Of a DNA stretch of 31,149 nucleotides, positions 22,143-30,667 are shown piece after piece; positions within the stretch are counted from its first letter, which is position 1; each line of letters opens with the position of its first letter. The stretch is taken from NCBI GenBank assembly GCA_023417785.1, contig JAEZEH010000078.1, positions 1 to 31,149 on the forward strand. Reading direction: 5' to 3'. The notes beneath the pieces were generated by a model. That model searched no databases and was not told where the DNA came from. It saw only the letters and a program-made list of their open reading frames with translations. The stretch comes from Bacteroidota bacterium. Its GTDB lineage: Bacteria; Bacteroidota; Bacteroidia; Cytophagales; Cyclobacteriaceae. A program made the position numbers and the translations under genes.

Positions 22143-22622
22143 ATGACAGCCCTGAAACTAAAAATCAACAACCAGGAACACACGATCGATGTTGATCCCA
22201 GGATGCCCCTTCTCTGGGCTATTCGCGATGTAGTTGGCCTTACCGGCACCAAGTACGGTTGCGGCATGGCCCAATGCGGCGCTTGTACCGTACATATGGA
22301 TGGAGCTCCCGTTCGATCATGTTCTATCCCGGTATCAGCAGCCGTTAAGAAAGAGATCACTACTATTGAAGGCCTTTCAGAAGACAACTCACATCCGGTT
22401 CAACAGGCCTGGATCAAGGAACAGGTACCCCAATGCGGTTACTGTCAGTCGGGACAAATTATGGCGGCAGTTTCTCTTCTTAAGAAAAGTCCGTCGCCGA
22501 CTGACAAGGATATTGACACCGCGATGCAGGGGCACCTCTGCCGGTGCGGAACGTACCCCCGCATTCGGAAAGCCATCAAAACGGCTTCAGTGATGATGAC
22601 TCAAAAAGCAAGCAAAGGCTAA
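22143..22622 (+). CDS. Mo hydroxylase small subunit, (2Fe-2S)-binding (IorA/CoxS type)
   Basis: The 159-residue protein has two iron-sulphur domains. The plant-ferredoxin-like cluster uses Cys40, Cys45, Cys48 and Cys60 (YGCGMAQCGACT). The four-helix domain holds the second cluster with Cys98, Cys101, Cys133 and Cys135 (QCGYCQSGQ, HLCRCGTYPRI). This is the small subunit of the xanthine dehydrogenase family of the isoquinoline 1-oxidoreductase type. It carries electrons from the Mo centre. It lies 18 bp before the large subunit and has no FAD subunit beside it. Confidence 0.93.
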   Translation: MTALKLKINNQEHTIDVDPRMPLLWAIRDVVGLTGTKYGCGMAQCGACTVHMDGAPVRSCSIPVSAAVKKEITTIEGLSEDNSHPVQQAWIKEQVPQCGYCQSGQIMAAVSLLKKSPSPTDKDIDTAMQGHLCRCGTYPRIRKAIKTASVMMTQKASKG

Positions 22623-22640
22623 CCATTAAAGATCCTCACC

Positions 22641-24806
22641 ATGGCATCACTTAACAAAAAAATATCCCGCCGATTCTTCATTAAGGCCTCAGGTATGACC
22701 GGCGCTGCTTTGTCTTTGGGCATTTTCATTCCTGCCAACGGACAAGAGCCGCAAATCATCAACAAAGACGCCGCAGAGAAACTTGGCATCGAACTGAACT
22801 CCTGGATCTCTATTGATACCTCAGGAAAGGTCACCATCATCAATCATCGCGCTGAGATGGGACAGGGATCCTTTCAATCCGTCCCACAGATGATCGCAGA
22901 AGAACTTGAAGTCGATCTCAATGACATCGATATTGTTTTCGCTAAAGGCAGCCAGACAAAGTATGGCAGCCAGATCACGGGGGGAAGTTCCACTATACGG
23001 GGATCGTATAAAAGATTACTTAAGTTGGGCGCGACGGCACGACAGATGCTTATCAACGCGGCCGCGGAAAAATGGAACACTCCCGCCGACGAATGCCAGG
23101 CACTCAACGGCGAGGTGATTCACAAATCATCAAACAAAAAGTTTCACTATGGTGAACTGGTCGAAGCCGCATCAAAACTTGAGGCTCCGACAGATGTACC
23201 TTTGAAACACCCGGGCGAATATAAAATCATTCGTCAGCCCCTGCCGCGGCAGGATACGCCACCCAAGGTAAATGGTAAGGCCGTTTTCGGTATGGACAAG
23301 CGCCTACCGGGAATGCTATATGCAGTGGTGGAACGAAACCCCCGATTCCTCGGAAAAGTAAAATCTTTCGATGATACAGGCGCCAAGGCTGTTGCGGGGG
23401 TGAAACATGTTCTCAAAGTCCGGATGAATGTGTTCTCGCACCAACGCGAAGGTGTCGCCGTGGTCGCGGATAACCTATGGTCTGCTATGCAGGGCCGAAA
23501 GGCGCTCAAGGTAGAGTGGGATGACACCGGTTTTGAACACCATGATTCGCAAAAGCTTTATGCAACTATGCGCGAAAGCCTGAAAGCGAAACCTATTCTC
23601 TTCAAAGCCAAAGGGAACTCTGCAGAAGTGATCGCAAAAAGCGAGAAGAAACTCGAAGCCGTTTACGAAACTCCATATCAGTCACATAGCTGCATGGAAC
23701 CCGTGAATTGCGTGGCGCATTATAAGGATAACAAAGTTGAAATCTGGGGCCCTATCCAGGCACCCGACTGGGTACAGAAAGACCTATCCGAAATGTTAGG
23801 CCTGAGTGTCGATGATGTCAGCGTGAACATGACGTTCCTTGGAGGCGGTTTTGGGCGGAAGGCTTTCCTCGACTACCCCCATGAAGCTGCTGTCATTTCG
23901 AAAGCGATCAACGCTCCTGTTCAGGTGGTGTGGACGCGAGAAGATGATATGACGCAGGGACCTTTCCGCCCGGGTATGGTGTACGAGTGCAAGGGAGCAC
24001 TTTCCGGGAATGGCCGGATTACGGCATATGAAACACAAATGGCGGGGCAGAACATGGGCCATCAAAACAAGGGCGCAGACAAGATGTCGTATAACGATAG
24101 CGTTACCGAAGGCTTCCTGGATACCTATTTGAGCAGCATCCCTCATTACAGCTTCGGCGACGTGCCGCTGGATTCTCCTGTTCCGGTGATGTGGTGGCGT
24201 TCCGTTTATTCATCAACCAACGGATTTGCCTTCGAAAGCTTTTTCGACGAACTCGCCATGGCCGCAGGAAAAGATCCGATTGATTTCCGGCGCCAGCATA
24301 TATGGGATGAACGCTATCACTTGCTGTTAAACAAACTTGAGGAAGTGAGCGGATGGAAATCGCGCGGGAAAAACACTGGGTTCGGCGTTGCTGTAACCGA
24401 GTGCTTTTCAAGTATCGTGGGAGAGGTTGTAAAGGTTTCCAAAGGACTCAACGGCAAAATTAAAATAGATAAGGTCTGGGCGGTTATGGATTGTGGATGG
24501 TATGTTAATCCCGATATAATCAAAGCACAGATCGAAGGAAGTATTATTATGGCTCTCGGCGCGGCCATAACACACGAGACAACTTTCAAAGATGGAAAAG
24601 CTGTCGAGACTAACTTCCATAACTACAGGCTGCCGCGAATTACCGATTCACCAGAGATGGAGATATTCGTCATGGACAACGAAGAGAAAGCAGGTGGTGT
24701 CGGTGAGCCGGCTCTGCCGCCATTCAGTGCCGCGTTAACGAATGCCATTTTTGATCTGACCGGCAAACGAATCAGAAAACTACCTTTCCGGTTGGATGAG
24801 GTATAA
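22641..24806 (+). CDS. Mo hydroxylase large subunit, molybdopterin-binding (IorB/aldehyde oxidase type), Tat-exported
   Basis: The 721-residue protein starts with a twin-arginine signal (S9-R10-R11-F12-F13-I14-K15 followed by a hydrophobic stretch), so it is probably folded with its cofactor in the cytoplasm and exported. The Mo-cofactor domain includes GGGFGRK (401-407) and the catalytic glutamate Glu689 in GGVGEPALPP. The overall plan and length fit isoquinoline 1-oxidoreductase beta or the related periplasmic aldehyde oxidoreductases. Substrate is unknown. The small subunit is encoded upstream and a cytochrome c 28 bp downstream. Being exported without an FAD subunit, it likely passes electrons to cytochrome c. 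Confidence 0.93.
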   Translation: MASLNKKISRRFFIKASGMTGAALSLGIFIPANGQEPQIINKDAAEKLGIELNSWISIDTSGKVTIINHRAEMGQGSFQSVPQMIAEELEVDLNDIDIVFAKGSQTKYGSQITGGSSTIRGSYKRLLKLGATARQMLINAAAEKWNTPADECQALNGEVIHKSSNKKFHYGELVEAASKLEAPTDVPLKHPGEYKIIRQPLPRQDTPPKVNGKAVFGMDKRLPGMLYAVVERNPRFLGKVKSFDDTGAKAVAGVKHVLKVRMNVFSHQREGVAVVADNLWSAMQGRKALKVEWDDTGFEHHDSQKLYATMRESLKAKPILFKAKGNSAEVIAKSEKKLEAVYETPYQSHSCMEPVNCVAHYKDNKVEIWGPIQAPDWVQKDLSEMLGLSVDDVSVNMTFLGGGFGRKAFLDYPHEAAVISKAINAPVQVVWTREDDMTQGPFRPGMVYECKGALSGNGRITAYETQMAGQNMGHQNKGADKMSYNDSVTEGFLDTYLSSIPHYSFGDVPLDSPVPVMWWRSVYSSTNGFAFESFFDELAMAAGKDPIDFRRQHIWDERYHLLLNKLEEVSGWKSRGKNTGFGVAVTECFSSIVGEVVKVSKGLNGKIKIDKVWAVMDCGWYVNPDIIKAQIEGSIIMALGAAITHETTFKDGKAVETNFHNYRLPRITDSPEMEIFVMDNEEKAGGVGEPALPPFSAALTNAIFDLTGKRIRKLPFRLDEV

Positions 24807-24834
24807 TGAATTTGACAGTGAGAATTAATAAACA

Positions 24835-25263
24835 ATGAAAAGCAGATCGGGAAAGAAACGCCTTCTGGCAATAGCAGCTTTGATTTCGGGGCTTGCACCG
24901 TTGTATTCGTTTCGCATTGACCAGAAGTTTGATCTTGATGCGAGCATCGGACGCGGCAAGGACGTATACACAACGTATTGCATGTCTTGCCACATGGAAA
25001 ACGGCGAAGGTATGGAAGGTGTATTTCCACCCGTCGCCAAATCAGACTACCTGATGGCGGACAAAAAAAGGTCTATACACCAAACGATTTACGGCGTAAG
25101 CGGCGAAATCGTCGTGAACGGCAAAACATATAATGGCGACATGCCCGGATATGATCTTAGCGACGAAGAAATAAGTGATGTATTGAACTACATTCGGAAT
25201 AGCTGGGGAAACAAAGGTGAGGCTGTACTGCCTGCGGAAGTCGCAGCGACACGCAAAAAATAG
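24835..25263 (+). CDS. Monohaem c-type cytochrome, exported
   Basis: The 142-residue protein has a basic N-region (KSRSGKKR) and a signal peptide (to about residue 25). The haem c site CMSCH is at 49-53 and a likely axial Met103 in YNGDMPG. FPPVAKSDYL and GEIVVNGKTYNGDMPG closely match the cytochrome at 21043. It lacks the lipobox of that protein, so it is probably soluble or signal-anchored. It follows the hydroxylase large subunit by 28 bp and precedes XdhC by 5 bp, so it very likely is the electron acceptor of the hydroxylase. Confidence 0.92.
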   Translation: MKSRSGKKRLLAIAALISGLAPLYSFRIDQKFDLDASIGRGKDVYTTYCMSCHMENGEGMEGVFPPVAKSDYLMADKKRSIHQTIYGVSGEIVVNGKTYNGDMPGYDLSDEEISDVLNYIRNSWGNKGEAVLPAEVAATRKK

Positions 25264-25268
25264 GAAGC

Positions 25269-26450
25269 ATGAAAGAGTTCAAAGCCATTGTCGACGCATT
25301 CGATAAAATTGATTTCACCACGCAAAAGGCGGCTTTGGCTACAGTAGTGAAGGTGAGCGGTTCCTCGTACCGCAGCCCCGGAGCACGAATGCTGATTACT
25401 GACAATGGCAAGTGGGTCGGCTCTATCAGTGGGGGATGCCTCGAAGGCGATGCACTGAGAAAGGCGCGCAACGTAATGACTGCCGGTGAATCCATTACGA
25501 TCACCTACGACACGCGGGAAGAAAGCAATCAAAGTCTTGGCATTGGCCTTGGCTGTAATGGTGTGATTGATGTACTGATCGAACCTGCTACAAATGATGC
25601 ACAGGGCGTCGTAAGTGTATTCCGAAAACTGATTTCCGCTAACAAACCAGCGCTGATAGGAACTGTATTCAGCGGGCCTTCCTGTGTTGGCGGCAAACTG
25701 GTCATCGACGCGGAGGGGCAGGCAATCACTTCCTTACCATGTTCCGGGATTAGTCACCAGATAGAATCCGATCTCCGGCATCTTCTCGAAACAAGGAAGA
25801 CTGAATCGAAGGTGTACACCCGTTCAGAAGGAGCTTATGAAGTATTTCTTGAATTGATCACACCGAACGTTAAGCTCATGATCTTTGGCGCAGGATTCGA
25901 CGCACGACCAGTTAGTCAGATGGCGAAACTTCTCGGTTGGGAAGTGGAAGTTACCGATGAGTGCATTTCACACATCGCGCCGGTCTTCTTCCCTGATGCC
26001 GACAAACTCAGTCTTTGCTCACGCGAGTATATCGACCGCGACTTTCCCGTAACTCCTTATACGGGCTGCGTACTCATGTCCCATAATTATGAATACGACC
26101 GTGATGTATTGCGAAAGCTTGTTGAATCGGATGCGCCGTATATTGGAATCTTAGGTCCGCGCAAGCGTTTCGAAAAGATGTTGTCGGAGTACCGGAACGA
26201 AGGCCTGATCTTAACTGATGAGCAGCTAAACAGGATCCATTCGCCTATTGGCCTGGATATTGGAGCGGAAACTCCTGACGAGATCGCCTTGTCAATCGTC
26301 AGCGAAATAAAAAGCAAGTTTTCGCAACGCTCCGGCGGATATTTAAAATACAGAATCGGACCAATCCACCAGCGCAATCCAAAAGATGGCGGCATCTTCC
26401 GCGAAGTCTTCATAAACACGCATAACGCAGGCCAGTCAGCCGGGGCCTGA
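25269..26450 (+). CDS. XdhC/CoxI-family molybdenum cofactor maturation factor
   Basis: The 393-residue protein has an N-terminal XdhC domain (GSSYRSPGARM, 31-41; SGGCLEGD, 54-61; GLGCNG, 93-98) and a C-terminal Rossmann domain with GAGFDARP (207-214), then EVEVTDEC. XdhC proteins receive Mo cofactor and insert its sulphurated form into the hydroxylase. Gene position directly after the subunits and cytochrome is typical. It starts 5 bp after the cytochrome stop. Confidence 0.93.
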   Translation: MKEFKAIVDAFDKIDFTTQKAALATVVKVSGSSYRSPGARMLITDNGKWVGSISGGCLEGDALRKARNVMTAGESITITYDTREESNQSLGIGLGCNGVIDVLIEPATNDAQGVVSVFRKLISANKPALIGTVFSGPSCVGGKLVIDAEGQAITSLPCSGISHQIESDLRHLLETRKTESKVYTRSEGAYEVFLELITPNVKLMIFGAGFDARPVSQMAKLLGWEVEVTDECISHIAPVFFPDADKLSLCSREYIDRDFPVTPYTGCVLMSHNYEYDRDVLRKLVESDAPYIGILGPRKRFEKMLSEYRNEGLILTDEQLNRIHSPIGLDIGAETPDEIALSIVSEIKSKFSQRSGGYLKYRIGPIHQRNPKDGGIFREVFINTHNAGQSAGA

Positions 26451-26458
26451 CATCATTT

Positions 26459-26474
26459 TGTGACATAGATCATA
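26459..26474. promoter_or_regulatory. CRP/FNR-like palindrome (weak candidate)
   Basis: TGTGA-N6-TCATA matches four of five bases of the second half-site of the CRP consensus TGTGA-N6-TCACA. It sits 54 bases upstream of the NTF2-like gene in a 78 bp gap after xdhC. A regulator of this family could set expression of the distal genes. A chance match is possible and no clean promoter core was found next to it. Confidence 0.35.
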
Positions 26475-26528
26475 TCACCATTTCCGATGTAAGTTGTATT
26501 TTCATGGACTAAACCAGATTAGCCCACA

Positions 26529-27020
26529 ATGAGAGAATTCATGCTTATTGGAGCCTTTTTAGTATCTGTTTCCGCGTTCGGCCAGGATGTCCGCGATCAG
26601 ATCAATACACAGGTTTGGTCTGCCTTCATTGAAGGGTACAATACTTTTAACACTGAAAAATTCATATCGGTTTATTCAAAAGGCGTGATCCGGATCCCTG
26701 TTGACGAAAAGAAGATTCTCAACTATACGGAATACAAACGCAACGTCAACCGCGAAAATCAGTTCAATAAGAATTACAACATCAAAGCCCGTATCGAATT
26801 ACGGTTTACACAACGGATTCACAGTACTGATCAGGCGTTTGAAACCGGAATATATAAGATCAGTCTGACCGATAATAACGGAAAGCCAGCCACGCTGTAC
26901 AGCAAATTTCAGGTATATCTTGTCAGGGAAGCCGGGGTCTGGAAAATCAGATACGACACAGATTCGACTGAAAACGGAACCATTACAGAAAAAGAATTCC
27001 TATCAGCTCAAGCCCTGTAA
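26529..27020 (+). CDS. Secreted NTF2-like/DUF4440-type protein of unknown function
   Basis: The 163-residue protein has a signal peptide (residues 1-18, SVSAFG-QD). The rest is a cone-shaped alpha+beta fold of the SnoaL/DUF4440 kind: VWSAFIEGYNTFNTEKFISV (helix), then SKGVIRIP, and the strand pairs ELRFTQ, FETGIYKIS and YSKFQVYLVREAGVWKIRYD. No catalytic residues are evident. It lies between xdhC and mocA, separated from mocA by 4 bp, so it may serve the hydroxylase system, for example by handling substrate. This is inference only. Confidence 0.75.
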   Translation: MREFMLIGAFLVSVSAFGQDVRDQINTQVWSAFIEGYNTFNTEKFISVYSKGVIRIPVDEKKILNYTEYKRNVNRENQFNKNYNIKARIELRFTQRIHSTDQAFETGIYKISLTDNNGKPATLYSKFQVYLVREAGVWKIRYDTDSTENGTITEKEFLSAQAL

Positions 27021-27024
27021 GCCT

Positions 27025-27624
27025 ATGAAAAACGTCGGAATCGTCATTCTTGCCGCGGGAGCCTCTACACGTATGGGTCGCCCCAAGCAGCTCTTGCCAC
27101 TTAATGGTCAACCATTACTCCTCCATACGGTGGATGAGGCCCTGTCTACATCGGTGTCGAATGTGGTGGTTGTGCTGGGATCAGATCCCGACACGTACCA
27201 GGACCTGCTTGAAACGTATCCTGTAAGAGTAGTGGTGAACGATGCCTGGCAGAATGGGATTGGTTCATCAATTAAATCCGGATTGACGGCGATTCAGAAA
27301 AGGATGAAAGACGTTGATGCGGTGCTTTTCCTCGTGGGCGATCAGCCGGCGATCAGCTTCGAATACCTCTGCCGGATGATCAACATGTACCACAACTCAT
27401 CGATGAATCTGATTGCATCGGGTTACGCCGGTACCTACGGCGTTCCAGCCTTATTCGGTCGCGAGTTCTTTGACGATATCATGAATATCCAGGACAGTGA
27501 CGGCGCAAAGGCTGTACTTCGGAAAAACGAATCTGTCCTCAATATTATCGACTGTCCCGAAGGCGCTGTTGATATTGATACGCCTCAGGACTACGCAGCT
27601 TTCAGAAGGCAATTCCAATCATAA
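27025..27624 (+). CDS. mocA: MocA-like molybdenum cofactor cytidylyltransferase
   Basis: The 199-residue protein has the nucleotidyltransferase motif LAAGASTRMG (9-18), KQLLPL and GDQP (105-108), as in MocA, which makes molybdopterin cytosine dinucleotide for enzymes of the xanthine dehydrogenase family. CTP specificity over GTP (MobA) is inferred from similarity and neighbours. Start ATG 27025 is preferred: the frame is open upstream to 26920 inside the NTF2-like gene, but that extension has no family counterpart. It is 4 bp after the NTF2-like gene and is followed by a bidirectional terminator. Confidence 0.88.
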   Translation: MKNVGIVILAAGASTRMGRPKQLLPLNGQPLLLHTVDEALSTSVSNVVVVLGSDPDTYQDLLETYPVRVVVNDAWQNGIGSSIKSGLTAIQKRMKDVDAVLFLVGDQPAISFEYLCRMINMYHNSSMNLIASGYAGTYGVPALFGREFFDDIMNIQDSDGAKAVLRKNESVLNIIDCPEGAVDIDTPQDYAAFRRQFQS

Positions 27625-27645
27625 AAACGTTCCTCCTATACAAAC

Positions 27646-27675
27646 AAAAAAGCCATCCCGGAGGATAGCTTTTTT
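27646..27675. terminator. Bidirectional terminator between mocA and rpsJ
   Basis: A hairpin with GCCATCC and GGATAGC arms (loop CGGA, 27659-27662) is flanked by A6 on the left and T6 on the right. On the minus strand the stem is complete with a G-U pair; on the plus strand it has one C-A mismatch. Both converging transcripts therefore end here, the metabolic block from the left and the rpsL-rpsJ unit from the right. Confidence 0.9.
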
Positions 27676-27695
27676 AATGTATTTCCTTTTCGACA

Positions 27696-28001
27696 CTACA
27701 CCTTGATTTCAACATCTACCCCGCTGGGCAGTTCTAGTTTCATCAGGGCGTCGACAGTTTTTGCACTATTCGAATAGATATCAACCAACCGCTTGTAGGT
27801 ACAAAGCTGGAACTGCTCGCGTGATTTCTTATTAACGTGAGGAGAACGGAGTACCGTGAATTTTTCCTTTTCTGTGGGCAACGGAATAGGTCCGCTCACT
27901 ACAGCACCTGTAGCTTTTACCGCTCTTACGATTTTCTCGGATGACTTATCAACCAGGTTATGATCGTAAGACTTTAGTTTGATTCTGATTTTTTGATTCA
28001 T
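27696..28001 (-). CDS. rpsJ: 30S ribosomal protein S10
   Basis: The 101-residue protein starts MNQKIRIKLKSYDHNLVD and contains VSGPIPLPTEKEKFTVLRSP and HVNKKSREQFQ, the long loop of S10. S10 sits in the 30S head and also pairs with NusB in antitermination. It is the last gene of the rpsL-rpsG-fusA unit here, with its own terminator 20 bp downstream. In other bacteria it begins the S10 operon; here rplC lies 13.5 kb away. Confidence 0.98.
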   Translation of the reverse strand: MNQKIRIKLKSYDHNLVDKSSEKIVRAVKATGAVVSGPIPLPTEKEKFTVLRSPHVNKKSREQFQLCTYKRLVDIYSNSAKTVDALMKLELPSGVDVEIKV

Positions 28002-28050
28002 AATTATTGGTTAGGATATCGCCTAAATCCCGTTAAGATTACTGTTCAAA

Positions 28051-30165
28051 TTATTTGGCCAAAGCCGCACCTTTTACTTCTTCGATTACTTTATCAGCCA
28101 GGTTCTTGGGAACCGGAGCATAGTGCGAAAACGTAAGCGACGCTGAAGCGCGACCAGACGTAAGCGTTCTCAGATCGGTAATATATCCGAAGAGTTCCTT
28201 CAGCGGAACATCAGCCTTTATAACCTGAGCACCCGCGCGGCTGTCCATACCTCTCATGATACCACGTCTCCTGTTCAGGTCACCCGTCACAGATCCGGTG
28301 TATTCATCAGGGCTTACCACTTCAACCCCCATAATTGGTTCGAGTAATTGAGGTCCGCACTTCGAGGCGGCCTCTTTGAAACCAAGTCGGGCAGCAAGTT
28401 CGAACGACAGCGAGTCAGAGTCAACGTCGTGGTACGATCCATGGAAAAGGCGTACTTTCATATTGTCGATCGGATAACCCGCCAGAGGGCCGTTGACCAT
28501 CGCACTTTCGAATCCTTTCTGAACAGAAGGAATGAATTCGCGCGGGATCACGCCACCAACGATATCGTTCACAAACTCCAGGCCGTCCTTATCTCCTTCT
28601 TGCATTTCACGAGGACCGATCTCAAACACGATGTCAGCGAATTTACCGCGACCACCAGTTTGCTTCTTATACACCTCTTTGTGTTCCACTGATCTGGTAA
28701 GCGCTTCCTTGTAAGCAACCTGGGGCGCACCCTGGTTGATTTCAACTTTGAATTCGCGCTTCAGGCGGTCGATGATGATTTCCAGGTGAAGTTCACCCAT
28801 TCCGCGAAGGATGGTCTGACCTGTCTCCTGATCGGTATTCACACGGAGTGTAGGATCTTCTTCAATGAGTTTCGCGATCGCCATACCGAGCTTATCCACA
28901 TCGGCCTGCTTTTTAGGCTCGATCGCATAACCGATAACCGGTTCAGGGAAAACCATCGACTCAAGTACCACCTTGCGCTTTTCGTCACAAAGGGTATCAC
29001 CGGTCTTAATATCTTTGAAACCGACAACCGCGCCAATATCACCGGCAGGAAGGCGTTCAATCTGGTTCTGTTTGTTGGCGTGCATTTGAAACACGCGGGA
29101 AATACGTTCCTTTTGCTCCGACCGGGTATTATATACATAAGACCCTGATTCCAGTACCCCGGAATAAGCACGAATAAAACACAGACGACCAACAAACGGA
29201 TCGGTTGCAATCTTGAAGGCAAGTGCAGCGAATGGCTCCGCTTCTGAAGGCCTGATTTCGACCTCCTCGTTAGTGTCGGGGTTCGTCCCAATAATAACAT
29301 CTTTATCCAATGGTGATGGCAGCAACTCCATCACATAGTCAAGCATTGTTTGTACGCCTTTGTTCTTGAATGACGAACCGCAAACCATCGGTACAACTTT
29401 CATGGCGATGGTAGCTTTGCGAAGAGCATTCAGAATTTCCGCTTCAGTGATTGAATTCGGATCATCAAAATATTTCTCCATCAAAGACTCATCGAATTCA
29501 GCTACTGCTTCAAGAAGCTTCTCGCGGTAGATTTTAACCTCTTCCTCCATATCGGCAGGAATAGGCACCACTTCGAAAGTCATTCCTTTGTCAGATTCGT
29601 TCCAGATGACGCCGCGGTTATTGATAAGGTCAACAACTCCACGGAAATTTTCTTCCGCGCCAATAGGCAATTGAAGTGCTACGGCGTGGCTGCCCAGCTT
29701 TTCCTTCACCTGCTTGCACACACCCAGGAAGTCAGAACCCGCACGGTCCATTTTATTGACGAACCCGATGCGCGCTACTTTGTAGTTATCTGCAAGGCGC
29801 CAGTTGGTTTCCGACTGAGGTTCAACACCATCTACAGCGCTGAAAAGAAATACCAACCCGTCGAGAACACGCAGTGACCGGTTCACCTCAACCGTGAAGT
29901 CAACGTGACCGGGAGTATCGATGATGTTTACGTTATACTTGTTTCCTCGGTAATTCCAGAAAACAGTCGTCGCAGCGGAGGTAATAGTAATACCCCGCTC
30001 CTGCTCCTGTTCCATCCAGTCCATGGTTGCCGCGCCTTCGTGAACTTCACCAAGTTTGTGGTTCACCCCCGAATAAAAAAGAATACGTTCTGTGGTAGTG
30101 GTTTTACCAGCGTCGATGTGCGCAGCGATACCTATGTTTCTGGTATATTGAAGATCTCTTGCCAT
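28051..30165 (-). CDS. fusA: Translation elongation factor G
   Basis: The 704-residue GTPase drives translocation. G motifs: AHIDAGKTT (15-23), RGIT (57-60), DTPGH (83-87) and NKMD (137-140). His87 is the catalytic residue. Domain II, III (GMGELHLEIIIDRLKREF), IV (SLSFELAARLGF) and V (PIMGVEVVSPDEYTGSV) are in order and of normal length. Only one fusA is present in the window. It is 18 bp after rpsG. Confidence 0.98.
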   Translation of the reverse strand: MARDLQYTRNIGIAAHIDAGKTTTTERILFYSGVNHKLGEVHEGAATMDWMEQEQERGITITSAATTVFWNYRGNKYNVNIIDTPGHVDFTVEVNRSLRVLDGLVFLFSAVDGVEPQSETNWRLADNYKVARIGFVNKMDRAGSDFLGVCKQVKEKLGSHAVALQLPIGAEENFRGVVDLINNRGVIWNESDKGMTFEVVPIPADMEEEVKIYREKLLEAVAEFDESLMEKYFDDPNSITEAEILNALRKATIAMKVVPMVCGSSFKNKGVQTMLDYVMELLPSPLDKDVIIGTNPDTNEEVEIRPSEAEPFAALAFKIATDPFVGRLCFIRAYSGVLESGSYVYNTRSEQKERISRVFQMHANKQNQIERLPAGDIGAVVGFKDIKTGDTLCDEKRKVVLESMVFPEPVIGYAIEPKKQADVDKLGMAIAKLIEEDPTLRVNTDQETGQTILRGMGELHLEIIIDRLKREFKVEINQGAPQVAYKEALTRSVEHKEVYKKQTGGRGKFADIVFEIGPREMQEGDKDGLEFVNDIVGGVIPREFIPSVQKGFESAMVNGPLAGYPIDNMKVRLFHGSYHDVDSDSLSFELAARLGFKEAASKCGPQLLEPIMGVEVVSPDEYTGSVTGDLNRRRGIMRGMDSRAGAQVIKADVPLKELFGYITDLRTLTSGRASASLTFSHYAPVPKNLADKVIEEVKGAALAK

Positions 30166-30183
30166 TTTTCTTTGCTCTGCTGA

Positions 30184-30651
30184 TTAGAATCTGAAATGTG
30201 AGAAGGCCTTGTTCGCCTCCGCCATACGGTGGGTATCGTCCTTTTTCTTGATGGCAGCCCCTTCGCCCTTCGACGCTGCAATGATTTCTGCAGCCAGTCT
30301 ATCCATCATGGTCTTTTCGCCACGCATTCTGGAATAATCAATCAGCCACTTGATACTAAGGTTAATTTTGCGTTCAGGTCTGATCTCCACCGGAACCTGG
30401 AAAGTAGCCCCACCTACCCGGCGGCTTTTAACTTCCACAGCTGGAGTAAGATTGCTCATTGCCCTTTTCCAAACGTCAAGACCGCTTTCATTGGTCTTCT
30501 TTTCTACCGTGGCAATAGCATCATAGAAAATGCCATAGGCTACGCTTTTCTTGCCTTCTTCCATCAGGTAGTTAACGAACTTGGTCACCAAGGTATCGTT
30601 GAACTTCGGATCAGGTAACAGATATCTCTTTTTTGGTTTTGACTTTCTCAT
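30184..30651 (-). CDS. rpsG: 30S ribosomal protein S7
   Basis: The 155-residue protein starts MRKSKPKKRYLLPDPKFND and has the S7 features VTKFVNYLMEEGKKSVAYGI, PAVEVKSRRVGGATFQVPVE and HRMAEANKAFSHFRF at the end. S7 nucleates the 30S head and contacts E-site tRNA. In E. coli it represses the str operon. It lies 16 bp after rpsL. Confidence 0.98.
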   Translation of the reverse strand: MRKSKPKKRYLLPDPKFNDTLVTKFVNYLMEEGKKSVAYGIFYDAIATVEKKTNESGLDVWKRAMSNLTPAVEVKSRRVGGATFQVPVEIRPERKINLSIKWLIDYSRMRGEKTMMDRLAAEIIAASKGEGAAIKKKDDTHRMAEANKAFSHFRF

Positions 30652-30667
30652 GACTCAAAATTCCTTA

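Noticed and set aside
26920..27024. Upstream extension of the MocA frame into the NTF2-like gene
   Set aside because: The family motif LAAGxSxRMG starts nine residues after the ATG at 27025; the extension is a frame overlap.
14183..27695. Insertion of the metabolic block by a mobile element
   Set aside because: No transposase, integrase, terminal inverted repeats, tRNA or direct repeats at the edges were seen; composition does not differ visibly from the ribosomal parts.
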